A DNA stretch of 64,000 nt from Spartobacteria bacterium (GCA_003167365.1 PMTM01000003.1:97645-161644); one strand, 5' to 3'. Positions 16,201-26,220 are shown, numbered from the stretch's first letter. Made by a program: numbers and translations. The notes: generated by a model not told the origin, from the letters alone.

Positions 16201-17655
16201 TCAACCGCGTCTCGGCTTGAGGAGCGGAAACAAGATCACGTCGCGAATCGATTCCGCGCCGGTCAATAACATCGCGAGCCGGTCGATCCCTAGACCGAAG
16301 CCGCCGGCCGGGGGCATGCCGTGCTCGAGCGCAAGCAGAAATTCCTCGTCGATCTTTTGTGTCTCCTCGCCGGCTTGCTCGAGCAACCGCCGGCGTTGGA
16401 CGTCGGGATCGTTCAGCTCGGTGTAACCCGGCGCGATTTCCACGCCATTGATAATCAGTTCGAAAACATCGACCAGCGATTCATCTTCGCGATTCTGTTT
16501 GGCGAGTGGAACCAACTCTTTCGGGCAATGCGTTACGAAAAGCGGATCGAAAGTTTTTTCTTCGATCAGTTTTTCGAAGACGTGTTGCGTCACTTCAAAA
16601 TCGGCGAGCTGAGGGAGAATTTCCACATCCAGCTCCTTCGCACGTTCGCGACGTTGTTCGCTTGTCAGCTCAAACCAATCTTTGCCCGCCGCGTCGCGAA
16701 CAAGATCGACATAGCGCGCGCGACGCCACGGCCGCTTCAAGTCGATCGTGCGCGTAACTTTGCCCTCGGCATCGCGATGTTCGATTTGAAGTGAGCCACA
16801 CACCGTCTGCCCGAGATGACAAATTAATTCCTCGACCAAGTCCGCCATCTTTTCGAAATCGGCATATGCCCAATAAGCCTCGAGCATGGTAAACTCGGGA
16901 TTGTGGCGGCGTGAAATCCCTTCGTTTCGAAAGTTTCGATTCAATTCGAAGACTTTGTTGAACCCGCCGACCAGCAATCGCTTGAGATAAAGTTCGGGGG
17001 CGATGCGCAAATAAAGATCGAGACCGAGCGCTTTATGGCGCGTCTGAAATGGTTGCGCGGCCGCGCCGCCCGCTACCGTTTGCAGAATCGGCGTTTCGAC
17101 TTCCAGAAAACCGCGCTCTTCAAAAAATCGACGCGTTTCGCGGAGAATTGCAATCCGCTTGGCAAAAACCTCTCGCGATTGCTCGCTCGTGACCAAATCG
17201 AGATAGCGCTGACGATATCGCGTCTCTACATCCTGCAATCCGTGCCACTTCTCCGGAAGCGGTCGCAAAGATTTCGAAAGGACTTCGAGTTTCCTAACCT
17301 TCAGCGTTGGCTCGCCGGTCTTAGTCAGAAAACACTCGCCTTCCACACCAATGAAATCTCCAAGGTCGAGCAACTGGAAAAGATCGACGACCTCGACGCC
17401 AACTTCTTTGGCATGGACGTAAATTTGAATCCGCCCGGTCGCGTCGCGAAGATCGACAAAGTGACTCTTACCCATGTCGCGATGCGCGGTAATGCGTCCC
17501 GCCGCGCGCAAAGTTTCGCCTTCTTTGAATTTTTCCCGAACCGCCGCAATATCGCCGCTTGTCTCAAATGCGGCGCCGAATGGTTCCACACCTTTCGCGC
17601 GCAGCTTCTCCAATTTCTCGCGCCGCTGCGCGATCAGCTCATTCTCGTCGTCCAT
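16201..17655 (-). CDS. lysS: lysyl-tRNA synthetase (class II)
   Basis: LysS charges tRNA-Lys. The N-terminal OB-fold anticodon-binding domain (AAGRITAHRDMGKSHFVDLRDATGRIQIY) is followed by the class-II core: FRNEGISRRHNPEFTMLEAYWAYADF (motif 2), EIAPGYTELNDPDVQ, and motif 3 GFGLGIDRLAMLLTG near the C-terminus. The ATG at 17655 gives MDDENELIAQRREKL, the standard LysS start; the open frame runs further upstream without similarity. 484 residues, normal length. Confidence 0.97.
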   Translation of the reverse strand: MDDENELIAQRREKLEKLRAKGVEPFGAAFETSGDIAAVREKFKEGETLRAAGRITAHRDMGKSHFVDLRDATGRIQIYVHAKEVGVEVVDLFQLLDLGDFIGVEGECFLTKTGEPTLKVRKLEVLSKSLRPLPEKWHGLQDVETRYRQRYLDLVTSEQSREVFAKRIAILRETRRFFEERGFLEVETPILQTVAGGAAAQPFQTRHKALGLDLYLRIAPELYLKRLLVGGFNKVFELNRNFRNEGISRRHNPEFTMLEAYWAYADFEKMADLVEELICHLGQTVCGSLQIEHRDAEGKVTRTIDLKRPWRRARYVDLVRDAAGKDWFELTSEQRRERAKELDVEILPQLADFEVTQHVFEKLIEEKTFDPLFVTHCPKELVPLAKQNREDESLVDVFELIINGVEIAPGYTELNDPDVQRRRLLEQAGEETQKIDEEFLLALEHGMPPAGGFGLGIDRLAMLLTGAESIRDVILFPLLKPRRG

Positions 17656-17898
17656 TTGCAATGGACGCGAGTGTAATCGGAAACTGCGCGAAGAACAGCC
17701 CAACCCCAATCGATTGGAACTGCCTAGCGCAACGGCGGCGTGAGATCACGCAGCTCCTGGTTATAATCGTGCATGCCTCTCGTGGGAGGAACGGAATTAA
17801 CCATGGCAGCCGACATTCCATTTGCCAATAAATCCCCCGCGGTGAGATAGTGTGGAAGCGCTTGGGTCACTTACCGACGCGGGCGCCCCTCTTTTCGC

Positions 17899-18369
17899 AT
17901 GGCTGTAGATTTACCGGAAACAACTTCAAAACTCGAAGGATCGCTCGTAAAGCAGTTCTCCGTTTTCCTTCCAAACAAGGTGGGAGCTATGCTCGACCTG
18001 GTGAAAATGTTGAACGCGCATCACTGCCACGTGGTCGCATTAAGCGTGTCGGAATCGACTGACTCGGCAATCGCGCGGATCGTGGTGAGCGATCCCGACG
18101 GCGTTGAAGAATTATTTCGGAAAAACAATATTGCGTTTGGCGTTTGCGAAGTGGTCGTTGTGGAATTGCGGGAGGTGGCGACGCAGTTGGCGAAGTTGCT
18201 GGCGGCGCTGTTTATGGCAGAGGTAAATGTGCATTTTACTTACTCGTTACTGACACGCCCTCGTGGGCTGGCGGCGCTGGCGGTCCATGTGGATGATAAT
18301 GAGTGTGCTTCGAATGTGTTGCTCGGAGCTGGTTTTAGAATCTTGAGTCAAAGCGATATTTCACGGTAA
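17899..18369 (+). CDS. ACT-domain regulatory protein
   Basis: A 156-residue protein with two ACT-like halves: KQFSVFLPNKVGAMLDLVKMLNAHHCHVVALSV with ARIVVSDPDGVEELF, then FMAEVNVHFTYSLL with ALAVHVDDNECASNVL. ACT domains bind amino acids, and stand-alone tandem ACT proteins often tune amino-acid enzymes such as acetolactate synthase, but the ligand and partner cannot be read from the sequence. The neighbours are lysS (opposite strand) and a TPR membrane protein, neither of which points to a pathway. Confidence 0.8.
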   Translation: MAVDLPETTSKLEGSLVKQFSVFLPNKVGAMLDLVKMLNAHHCHVVALSVSESTDSAIARIVVSDPDGVEELFRKNNIAFGVCEVVVVELREVATQLAKLLAALFMAEVNVHFTYSLLTRPRGLAALAVHVDDNECASNVLLGAGFRILSQSDISR

Positions 18370-18390
18370 TCGCGCCGCGTCTTTGTTTGT

Positions 18391-19554
18391 ATGGGTGATA
18401 GATCAAAACATTTTCCAACGGAAACGGCAGCCATGCGGGTGCTGACGTTTTCCTCTTCTTCTCGTTCCGACAAGAGTTTCACAATCGGCTTTTGGTTGGT
18501 TGTTCTCTTCGCCGCTGCTGAAATTTCTACCGCAAGTTTTTATTACCTCGGCCGCTTCCACACCGCGCACGCTGATGCGGCGACGATCATACCGAGCACC
18601 GTGCTAATTCCCGCGCCTTCCGTGCCGCCGCTAACTTTGAAGGGACCTTCAACCGCGCCCGCGCCAACGATATCGGTCCTGGCCGAACCGGACCGTCTGT
18701 TGAAGGACGCAATCGCGGCGCGCGACAAGGGTGATACGACGACTGCGCTGGCCAAATTGCAGGACGCGCAGGGGGCCGATCCAAAAAATGCCACCGTGCT
18801 GGCTGAGTTGGCGAAAACCTACGAGTCCATGGGATTAATCGATCGTTCGAACGAAACCTGGCGCAAGGTGCAGGAACTCGGTCCTGCCGCCGGCGATCTC
18901 TTTGCCATCGCAGATAAGAGACTAAAGATAGGCGTTTCGGCGACCGCCGATGCAACTCCCGCGATTCCCGCAACTGCGTCGCTTGAAAGTGGAATGGCTC
19001 GTATGAACGCAGACGGAATTCCAGGCGACTCAACTTTCGGCATCAGCGACGTGAAGGCGACGGAGTCGCCCGACCCCGACGTCGAGACAAACTTGATGCT
19101 TCGAATCAGCGTAAAAAAGCGCGACAATGTGGTGGCCGATCACACCAAAGTGAAGATCCAGGTGTTCTTTTATGACAGCGTGGACGGCAGCACTCAACCG
19201 GTTTTAACCGACGCCGACGTAAACTATGAATGGTTGACGCCGAAACACGATTGGACTGAGACGAACCCGGAGATTCTCGCGGTGACTTATCTGCGGACAA
19301 AGAATCACGTCTTGTCGCCCGAGGCAGCGTTATCGGCTGCGGCCGCAGCGGTCGTTCCTGGAAAAAAGAACCAGTCAGCCAAGGCCAGGAATCCCACCAC
19401 GGGCACCGACGGATTGGCTGCGGACGTGGGACGGCGGAGCTACCTCGGTTACATTGTGCGCGTTTATTATCACGATCAACTGCAAGCCGTCCGCGCGAGT
19501 CCTCAAAAACTGTTGAGCCTCTTCCCAACGCCTAATACCGCTCCCTCGCAGTAA
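18391..19554 (+). CDS. membrane-anchored protein with TPR-like segment
   Basis: One membrane segment lies near the N-terminus (FTIGFWLVVLFAAAEIST, about 30-47). A Pro/Thr linker and TPR-like helices follow (DAIAARDKGDTTTALAKLQDAQGADPKNATVLAELAKTYESMG, about 105-150). The long C-terminal domain contains ISVKKRDNVVADHTKVKIQVFFYD and RSYLGYIVRVYYHDQLQAV. The C-terminal part looks like a conserved family of Verrucomicrobia, but no function is known to me. The ATG at 18391 is used; one at 18433 is an alternative. The following gene begins 71 bases later on the same strand. Confidence 0.7.
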   Translation: MGDRSKHFPTETAAMRVLTFSSSSRSDKSFTIGFWLVVLFAAAEISTASFYYLGRFHTAHADAATIIPSTVLIPAPSVPPLTLKGPSTAPAPTISVLAEPDRLLKDAIAARDKGDTTTALAKLQDAQGADPKNATVLAELAKTYESMGLIDRSNETWRKVQELGPAAGDLFAIADKRLKIGVSATADATPAIPATASLESGMARMNADGIPGDSTFGISDVKATESPDPDVETNLMLRISVKKRDNVVADHTKVKIQVFFYDSVDGSTQPVLTDADVNYEWLTPKHDWTETNPEILAVTYLRTKNHVLSPEAALSAAAAAVVPGKKNQSAKARNPTTGTDGLAADVGRRSYLGYIVRVYYHDQLQAVRASPQKLLSLFPTPNTAPSQ

Positions 19555-19625
19555 TGCAGTTGCATTATCGCGCACCAGGATGAGCTAGCGAGCAAGGGCG
19601 CGAATCTGATCTCCGGCTTCACTTT

Positions 19626-20528
19626 ATGCGACGACTTGCGTTATTTTATCGCGCTATGAAACCGATGCTGTTCGCCGCGTGCTTTTTTCTTGCTGTATCG
19701 GCGCGCGCGCAAATTCAGGTAGATTTGAAATTGCCGCGACTGCAATACATCGCCTACGAGCCGGTCGTGGCGAAACTTACCATTACCAATCTCGCTGGGC
19801 GCAGTATCGATCTTCGCGACAGCGAAGGACAGACTTGGTTCGGTTTTGAGATCACGGGAAGCGAAGGCCAGCCGATCGCGCCCGTCACCTTAAACAAAAG
19901 TGAAGTACCGTTGAATATTCCAGCGGGCAAAACGGTCACGCAAAAGATTAATCTCACCCCGCTTTACGCCGTCCACGATTTCGGCGCCTACCGCGTCCGG
20001 GCTCACGTTTATTTTGCCGACTTGAGTAAATTTTTTTATTCGCAGACAAAAGTTTTTCAGGTAACTGATGCCCGGCTTGTGTGGCAAAAAACAGTCGGCA
20101 TCCCGGAAGGAAGTCGGGCATCCGGCAACACGCGCACATACTCATTGCTCAGCAACCGTTTTCCCAATCACACCGCACTCTACGTCCGTGTGGAAGACAA
20201 GAGCACCGGCGACGTTTACGCGACCTATTCACTGGGGCGCATCATTGGTTTCGAGGAACCGCAGGCGGAACTCGATCGTGCGAATCAATTGCACATTTTG
20301 CATTGTACCGCGCCACGGAACTGGATTTACTCGCGCGTCGGCCTGAATGGCGAACTTCTTGCGCGCTCAGCTTTCACCGAATCGAAGACCCGCCCCCGCC
20401 TCCGTCACGCTTCCGACGGCGCCGTGATCGTATTCGGTGGAACGATTGAAGCTTCTGTAGCAGAATCGGCGAGGACCGCGATCCCGAAACTTTCGGCGCG
20501 ACCTCCTGAAATGCCGAAAGACGATTAA
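19626..20528 (+). CDS. secreted protein of unknown function
   Basis: Signal peptide (MKPMLFAACFFLAVSARAQ after a short basic lead), then an immunoglobulin-like region: DLKLPRLQYIAYEPVVAKLTITNLAGRSIDL, VPLNIPAGKTVTQKINLTPLYAVHDFGAYRVRAHVYFAD. No catalytic motif is visible. The start is uncertain: an ATG at 19626 and one at 19656 are both in frame, and the second gives the better signal peptide. It lies 5 bases upstream of the cell-wall amidase gene and is probably in the same operon, suggesting an envelope role. Confidence 0.7.
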   Translation: MRRLALFYRAMKPMLFAACFFLAVSARAQIQVDLKLPRLQYIAYEPVVAKLTITNLAGRSIDLRDSEGQTWFGFEITGSEGQPIAPVTLNKSEVPLNIPAGKTVTQKINLTPLYAVHDFGAYRVRAHVYFADLSKFFYSQTKVFQVTDARLVWQKTVGIPEGSRASGNTRTYSLLSNRFPNHTALYVRVEDKSTGDVYATYSLGRIIGFEEPQAELDRANQLHILHCTAPRNWIYSRVGLNGELLARSAFTESKTRPRLRHASDGAVIVFGGTIEASVAESARTAIPKLSARPPEMPKDD

Positions 20529-20533
20529 GCATA

Positions 20534-21412
20534 ATGTTACGACGCTTTTGTCAATTCAGTTTCTTGATCGGAGGATTGTCGATTGCGACTCTCGCGTGCG
20601 CCGCCTCCGCTCCGCGCGACCCGACTATACAACATAATCGGGATACCGAAGCTTCCGTCTCCCGGCCCTCCACGGTCGTGGTCATCGATGCCGGCCACGG
20701 CGGCTACGATCGTGGTGGCATTCCCGGCCAGCGGGTCGCCGAAAAAGTGATGAACCTCGACGTCGCGCAGCGGCTTCGTGGTGTCTTGCAAGCCAGCGGG
20801 TATCGCGTTGTCATGACGCGTGACAGCGATGTGTTCGTGCCGTTGGGGACGCGCGTTGCCATCGCCAACTCATATCGGGACGCCATTTTTGTCTGCATTC
20901 ATTTTAATTCTGCGACGCGCGCCGGCGCGAGTGGAATTGAAACCTATTTTTATTCGCGTGAGAGCCTCGCGCTTGCCTCGGCCATTCATTATTACGTCGC
21001 GGGCGGCGCGCCTTCCTCAAATCGCGGAGTCCGCCGGCGCGGTTATTTTGTCTTACGCAGAACGCGGATCCCGGCGGTCCTGGTGGAATGCGGATTTCTC
21101 ACAAATCCGACCGAAGCTCAGTACGCGCAGAGTAGTGCTTACCGCCAGAAATTAGCCGAAGAGATAGCGCGCGGAATTCGTGGACGCTCGACCGTGGCAG
21201 CCAGTTCCCTTGGGACGCGCGTCGCGTCGGTCCCGCTCCAACCGTTTATCGATCAAACCAGAGTCCGCGATCCGGACATTTCCCGGTCAAAGCGCTCGGC
21301 GAAGAAATCATCACAACATAAATCTTCGAAGAGCAAGAAGTCGCAGAAGAAAACGAGCAACGACAACGCCGCGGCCAAGAAAAAGTCGACCTCGAAGACG
21401 ACGGAGGATTGA
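20534..21412 (+). CDS. N-acetylmuramoyl-L-alanine amidase (Amidase_3, AmiC-like)
   Basis: A zinc amidase that cleaves the stem peptide from MurNAc in the periplasm. A signal peptide is followed by VVVIDAGHGGYDRGG (first Zn His), EKVMNLDVAQRL, VFVCIHFNSA (second Zn His) and VLVECGFLTNPTEA with the catalytic Glu near 196. A tail of about 60 residues rich in Lys, Ser and Thr (SKSKKSQKKTSNDNAAAKKK) is unusual and may bind the anionic wall or nucleic acid. The gene ends just 1 base before the Nnr start. Confidence 0.9.
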   Translation: MLRRFCQFSFLIGGLSIATLACAASAPRDPTIQHNRDTEASVSRPSTVVVIDAGHGGYDRGGIPGQRVAEKVMNLDVAQRLRGVLQASGYRVVMTRDSDVFVPLGTRVAIANSYRDAIFVCIHFNSATRAGASGIETYFYSRESLALASAIHYYVAGGAPSSNRGVRRRGYFVLRRTRIPAVLVECGFLTNPTEAQYAQSSAYRQKLAEEIARGIRGRSTVAASSLGTRVASVPLQPFIDQTRVRDPDISRSKRSAKKSSQHKSSKSKKSQKKTSNDNAAAKKKSTSKTTED

Positions 21413-21413
21413 T

Positions 21414-22898
21414 TTGGACTCTCCGATCTTGACTTCGGCGCAAATGCGGGCGGCGGAAGAAGCTGCTTTCGCGCGTGGCGTTGAAATCGAAACTCTAATG
21501 AACCAGGCCGGCGCCGGAGTGGCGGGCGCGGTCCGGAAGTTTTTTCCGAATCCCGGGAAATGCATCGTTTTCGCCGGGAAAGGTCACAATGGCGGCGACG
21601 CGCTTGTCGCCGCGGAGTGTTTGAAGCGTTGGGGATGGAAGATCGACATCCGCCTCCCATTTCCCGAAGCCGAGTGCGGTGAACTAACGCGCAAGAAACT
21701 TGGAGCGTTGCGCGACGCTCCGCCCAATTCCGGCGCGGCCGCTGAAAGCAAAGGGTGCACAGTTATTCTCGATGGATTGCTCGGTCTCGGCACTCAATCG
21801 CTTTTGCGTGAGCCGATCCGCACGGCAACGCGCGAGATCAATCAACTGCGCGCCGAGCGAAACGCGTTTGTCTTCGCTGTCGATCTTCCCACCGGCCTGA
21901 ACGGCGATTCCGGCGAGATCGACCCGGACTGCGTGGTCGCGGATTTCACCGTCACGATCGGTTTTGCCAAGCATGGATTGATTGTCGACCCTGCGCTCGA
22001 TTTCACCGGCCGCATCGAAGTTGTACCGCTGGTCGATCTTGTGCCGGGCGAAGGTGCGCCAAACGAAATCCTCGCCACCGCACCTTCTCTGGCTACGCTT
22101 CTGCCGCGACGAAAATTCAGCGCTTACAAGAACCAGTTCGGTCGCATCGGTGTGGTCGCGGGATCGAAAGGGTTTGTCGGCGCCGCGCTCCTGACCGCAC
22201 AGGGCGCGCTCCGTTCCGGTGCCGGACTCGTGGAAATTTTTGTGCCGGAAGAAATTTATTCCATTGTCGCCAGCGCAGCGCCGATTGAGGCGATGGTCAA
22301 ACCCGTTCGTTCCTATCGCGACCTGCTCGATGAGGAAAAGATCGACGTCTGGGCGGTTGGCCCCGGCTTGGGCAAAGCGCAAGCCTCGCATTTGCTTCGC
22401 TTCATCGAGCGCGCCGAAAAACCGATGGTGGTCGATGCCGATGGATTGAACATCCTCGCCGAGAAGATCGGTGTTCTCGAACATTGCCAGGGTAAACGGC
22501 TGCTCACTCCGCATCCCGGTGAAATGGAACGGCTGATTCATCCCGGCAAAATGACACGCGCATGGATCGCTCGAAATGTTTGCGAGCAACTTCCGGTCAC
22601 GCTCCTGTTCAAAGGCAGCCGCACAATCGTTTGCGAACAGAATCGCCCGCTTAGCTATAACAACACCGGCAATCCCGGAATGGCGACTGGCGGAATGGGC
22701 GACGTATTGACCGGAGTTTGCGCTGGGCTGGCCGGCCAAGGTCTGCCGTTTTATGATGCAGCACGCGTCGGCGCGTGGCTCTGCGGCCGCGCGGCAGAGA
22801 TGTCGATCTTCAATTCAAATAGGAGTGAGGAATCGCTTCTGCCTCGCGATGTGCTCGATAATCTCGGCCGCGCATTTCGTGATTTGCGATTAAGCTAA
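21414..22898 (+). CDS. nnr: bifunctional NAD(P)HX epimerase/dehydratase
   Basis: This enzyme repairs hydrated NADH/NADPH. The N-terminal YjeF_N domain (about 1-210) has LTSAQMRAAEEAAFARG, FAGKGHNGGDALVAAECL and AVDLPTGLNGDSGE. The C-terminal ADP/ATP-dependent dehydratase domain has NQFGRIGVVAGSKGFVGAALL, DADGLNIL, TPHPGEMERL and NTGNPGMATGGMGDVLTGVCAGL. The TTG at 21414, six bases behind GGAGGA-like sequence at the end of the amidase gene, gives the expected N-terminus; upstream in-frame sequence only shadows the amidase tail. 494 residues, normal. Confidence 0.93.
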   Translation: MDSPILTSAQMRAAEEAAFARGVEIETLMNQAGAGVAGAVRKFFPNPGKCIVFAGKGHNGGDALVAAECLKRWGWKIDIRLPFPEAECGELTRKKLGALRDAPPNSGAAAESKGCTVILDGLLGLGTQSLLREPIRTATREINQLRAERNAFVFAVDLPTGLNGDSGEIDPDCVVADFTVTIGFAKHGLIVDPALDFTGRIEVVPLVDLVPGEGAPNEILATAPSLATLLPRRKFSAYKNQFGRIGVVAGSKGFVGAALLTAQGALRSGAGLVEIFVPEEIYSIVASAAPIEAMVKPVRSYRDLLDEEKIDVWAVGPGLGKAQASHLLRFIERAEKPMVVDADGLNILAEKIGVLEHCQGKRLLTPHPGEMERLIHPGKMTRAWIARNVCEQLPVTLLFKGSRTIVCEQNRPLSYNNTGNPGMATGGMGDVLTGVCAGLAGQGLPFYDAARVGAWLCGRAAEMSIFNSNRSEESLLPRDVLDNLGRAFRDLRLS

Positions 22899-22912
22899 GG
22901 AGCAAGTCGATC

Positions 22913-23788
22913 ATGGATCTTTATTCCAAGCCCGCGCCGATGGAAACAGCTCCTCCGGAAGCGAACGACTGGCCGAGCCGCACCAAGAAAGCGCTCGGCC
23001 CGGTCGCGGTTGCCGGCATCGCGATCGCGAAGTTTTTCGCGCAATTAAAATTTTTCATTCTCCCGCTGCTCAAGTTCCTGCCAATCATCCTGAAATCCGG
23101 CGGCACCATGGTGCTGATGATTTGGATTTACACCATGATGTGGGGCTGGAAATTCGGCGTCGGCTTCGTGTTACTCTTGCTCGTGCACGAATGCGGGCAC
23201 TTGCTCGTGGCGAAAAAATTTGGACTCAAAGTTAGCGCGCCCATCTTTATTCCTTTCATGGGTGCGTTTATCGCGCTGAAGGAAGCGCCGCGCAACGCCT
23301 GGATGGAAGCGTGCGTTGGAATCGGTGGCCCGCTCCTCGGTTCCCTCGGCGCGCTGATTTGCAATTCATTGGGCGAAATTTTCGACGCACCGGTCTTCAT
23401 CGCGCTGGCGTGGTTCGGCTATTTTTTGAATCTGTTTAACCTGACCCCGGTCGGGATGCTCGATGGCGGCCGCATTGTTACGGCCATGTCGCGCTGGCTC
23501 TGGCTTCCCGGATTTGCTGTGCTGGTCTGGTTCGGTTGGAAATATCCGAATTTCGTCGTGTGGTTAATGATCTTCCTTTCGCTGCCGCGCATCATCTCGT
23601 TGTTCCGTAAACGCACTGAAGAAGAGCAGCACTATTACGAAGTAACGCCGAATCAGCGATGGACGATGTCGATCCTGTACTTCGGTTTGATCGTCACACT
23701 GATTTTCGGAATGCATCTTGCGCAACGCGATTTGAACCAGCATGGCGTACCTGCCCATGGTCACGATCGCGACCCGATCGTGCAGTAA
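22913..23788 (+). CDS. M50-family site-2-protease-like membrane peptidase
   Basis: A multi-span membrane protein with the intramembrane zinc motif HECGH (92-96) and the second-site motif in NLTPVGMLDGGRIV (Asp184). Flanking hydrophobic segments begin FILPLLKFLPIILK and VGFVLLLLVHECGH. Such proteases cut membrane-anchored regulators or leader peptides, or serve in envelope maintenance; no PDZ domain is seen. It follows nnr by 14 bases with AAGGAGCAA as ribosome-binding site, in the operon of 19626-23788. Confidence 0.88.
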   Translation: MDLYSKPAPMETAPPEANDWPSRTKKALGPVAVAGIAIAKFFAQLKFFILPLLKFLPIILKSGGTMVLMIWIYTMMWGWKFGVGFVLLLLVHECGHLLVAKKFGLKVSAPIFIPFMGAFIALKEAPRNAWMEACVGIGGPLLGSLGALICNSLGEIFDAPVFIALAWFGYFLNLFNLTPVGMLDGGRIVTAMSRWLWLPGFAVLVWFGWKYPNFVVWLMIFLSLPRIISLFRKRTEEEQHYYEVTPNQRWTMSILYFGLIVTLIFGMHLAQRDLNQHGVPAHGHDRDPIVQ

Positions 23789-23799
23789 TAGTCAGCAAA

Positions 23800-26220
23800 T
23801 TATTTTGGCTCGGCGGCACCGGCGGCCGTCACAATTTTTTGGAAACGCGGATCGTCACGGATCGAATCCCATTCCCAGCGAAATTTCAGATCATTGACCG
23901 TAATGCTGTAGTCGGCGCTGTCCACCGCGCCAGGTGTTTTCAACAGGCGCTCGATAAGCGGCAAGGCTAGATCCTTCTGACCCACGCGCGCATAAATCAG
24001 CGCGAGGTAACAATTCATAATCGCACCGTCGAAAGCGTCTTTCGACTCAGGTTTCAATTCAACCGCGCGGCGGCCCTCGCGAATTGCATCTTCTTTCCGT
24101 CCCGTGAAGGCGTAAAGCCAGCCAAGGTAAGCGTGACGGTCCGCATTCAACGGCGCTTCTTTCACGTCGTTCTCGAAAATCGGGCGCATCTGTTCAAACT
24201 TCATGCGCGCACCGCTCGTATCGTTTTGAGCGAGTGCGGTGCAACCTTCGAAGAAACTCTTCGGGGTCGAGCCGGTACTGGTGTAGGAAAATTCTTTCAG
24301 CGGGGTCGCATCCAAGATTCGTTTCGCTTCGGCAAAATCGCGTTCGATCATCGCGACCTCCCAACGGCATGAGGTGACCACGCCATCTGGATCTACATTC
24401 GGTGGAACCTCACTCAGCAAGGATTTCAAAAGATGCATATCGCCTTTCCACCAAAAATCGACATATCCGCTTTGAATTTTGGCCACGAGCGACGCCGGGG
24501 CCATGGCACGCATTTTCTTAGCCCAACGCGCCGCTTCCGGCCAGCGGCGCAACGCCGTATTGGTGAAGACAACGTTGCGCACGATATTCGGATTCTGCGG
24601 ATCAATTTTCTGGGCTCTTTCGAAAGAATCGAGCGATTCCTGCCAATGCCCCTGTCGCCGTTTAATGGCCGCAATCAGAACGCTGACGCCGGCATCGCTG
24701 GGCGCCAGATGTAACGCGATGTCGAATTCTGCCAACGCCTGTTCGTAATTCTCGTCCATCCAATAAATGCACTGACCCAGAGCTAAATGAGCTTCGGCGA
24801 GATTGGGTTGCAGTCTCAGCGCGATGTCGGCTTCGGAGCGCGCTTTCGTTTTCCAGCTATCGACCGGCTCATAAAAGTGAAAAATCTCCGCCCGCGTGGA
24901 CGCAAGTCGCGCATGCGCGAGCGCGAAGTTCGAATCGAGCGAAATGGCTTGCCGGTAAAGCTGCTCGGCCGCTTTGTAGTCTTCGAGCAGCGTATCGGGA
25001 TTGCGCGCGATCTGATTGGCGCGCAAATAAAACACATAGGCCTCCGCATTCTCCGTCGGCTTTGTTTCCACACGCGCTTTTTCGTCCGGGCTGAGCGTGG
25101 CTTTGAGCGCGGAAGCGATCTCGCTGGCCAGCTCACCTTGCAAACCTAGTGAATCGTCCAGAGTCCGGTCGTAACGATTCGCCCACAGATGTCGATCTTT
25201 GACCGCGTCGATCAATTGCACATTGATCACGACGCGATCGCCTTGGCGCCGGACACTTCCTTCCAGGACATTGGCCACGCCGAGCGCGTTGCCGATTTCG
25301 CGCAAATTTCGTGCTCCGTGGTCCGGGCGATAGGCCATCACCGATGTCCGGCTGATTACGCGCAGGTCGTGCACTTTGGCCAAGCTTGTCAGGATGTCGT
25401 CCTGGATCCCGTCCGCGAAAAATGCGTTCTCTTTGTCATCGCTGAAATTCTCAAAGGGCAACACCGCGATGCTCTTTTCCGGGATCAGTTCGCCGGTGGA
25501 AGAACGAAACGAACGTCTCTCATAGATGAATGACCCGATCAGCAGCACGAGCAAAACGGCACCGGAAACCGCGACATTTCGTCGTCGCAACATCGGGGGC
25601 GGGCGGTTCGCGGCAGCGAACGCAGCCTGATCTTCCTGCGCTTTCTTGAGCTTCTCCGGCAGCTGAGGATTGCCCACTTCGTCCGTGTAAAAATTTACCA
25701 ATGAGATGCTGCCGCCGTGCTTCACTGCGCATTCGCCCAGTTCGTGCAAGTCCGGTTGCCACTGTCGCGATTGCCCCAAGTCTTCGGCCACGCGTTTGGA
25801 AAGAAGAATGTGGCCCCCATCGGCGCAATCCATCACCCGCTGCGCAATATTAATTCCCGCGCCGGCGATATTCTTCCGATCGTTGACATCCCGGACCTCA
25901 TTGACCGGACCGCTGTGGATCCCCATTCGCAGTTGAATGCGCGGGTAATTCTTCAACGCCTTGCTGATCTCGATCGCGCAATTCACCGGCGCTTCCGGGC
26001 TGTTAAAAAAGACCAGCGCCATGCCGTCGCCCACTGGAAGCCGGACGAGACGGCCCGCCGCTTCCGCGGCCCGGAAACATTCTGTGCCGCGAACGATGTC
26101 GTTGAGCTGGTGCTGAAGCTCCCGTTGTTCGTTGATGAGCAGTTTCGAGTAGCCGACTACGTCCATGAACAGGACGTGACCGATTTCCAACTGAACATCC
26201 GGTTCAGAGTCAGCAGGCAT
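23800..26220 (-). CDS. class III adenylate/guanylate cyclase domain fused to TolB-like and TPR domains
   Basis: An 806-residue signalling protein. The cyclase domain spans about 10-180: VLFMDVVGYSKLL and PVGDGMALVFF hold the two metal Asp, and AGAGINIAQRVM holds the transition-state Asn/Arg positions, so activity is plausible. One membrane segment lies at about 218-236 (VAVSGAVLLVLLIGSFIYE). The outer part has a TolB/FlgO-like domain (KSIAVLPFENFSDDKENAFFADGIQDDIL) and many TPRs to the end. Proteins of this layout are numerous in Verrucomicrobia. If it makes cAMP, the two cyclic-nucleotide-binding proteins at 59814-62216 are possible targets; that is inference. Confidence 0.88.
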   Translation of the reverse strand: MPADSEPDVQLEIGHVLFMDVVGYSKLLINEQRELQHQLNDIVRGTECFRAAEAAGRLVRLPVGDGMALVFFNSPEAPVNCAIEISKALKNYPRIQLRMGIHSGPVNEVRDVNDRKNIAGAGINIAQRVMDCADGGHILLSKRVAEDLGQSRQWQPDLHELGECAVKHGGSISLVNFYTDEVGNPQLPEKLKKAQEDQAAFAAANRPPPMLRRRNVAVSGAVLLVLLIGSFIYERRSFRSSTGELIPEKSIAVLPFENFSDDKENAFFADGIQDDILTSLAKVHDLRVISRTSVMAYRPDHGARNLREIGNALGVANVLEGSVRRQGDRVVINVQLIDAVKDRHLWANRYDRTLDDSLGLQGELASEIASALKATLSPDEKARVETKPTENAEAYVFYLRANQIARNPDTLLEDYKAAEQLYRQAISLDSNFALAHARLASTRAEIFHFYEPVDSWKTKARSEADIALRLQPNLAEAHLALGQCIYWMDENYEQALAEFDIALHLAPSDAGVSVLIAAIKRRQGHWQESLDSFERAQKIDPQNPNIVRNVVFTNTALRRWPEAARWAKKMRAMAPASLVAKIQSGYVDFWWKGDMHLLKSLLSEVPPNVDPDGVVTSCRWEVAMIERDFAEAKRILDATPLKEFSYTSTGSTPKSFFEGCTALAQNDTSGARMKFEQMRPIFENDVKEAPLNADRHAYLGWLYAFTGRKEDAIREGRRAVELKPESKDAFDGAIMNCYLALIYARVGQKDLALPLIERLLKTPGAVDSADYSITVNDLKFRWEWDSIRDDPRFQKIVTAAGAAEPK

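Noticed and set aside
17802-17849. Short frame MAADIPFANKSPAVR behind a strong GGAGGA, upstream of the ACT gene
   Set aside because: Spacing from GGAGGA to ATG is long (12 bases) and there is no run of regulatory codons or attenuator hairpin visible; coincidence is likely.
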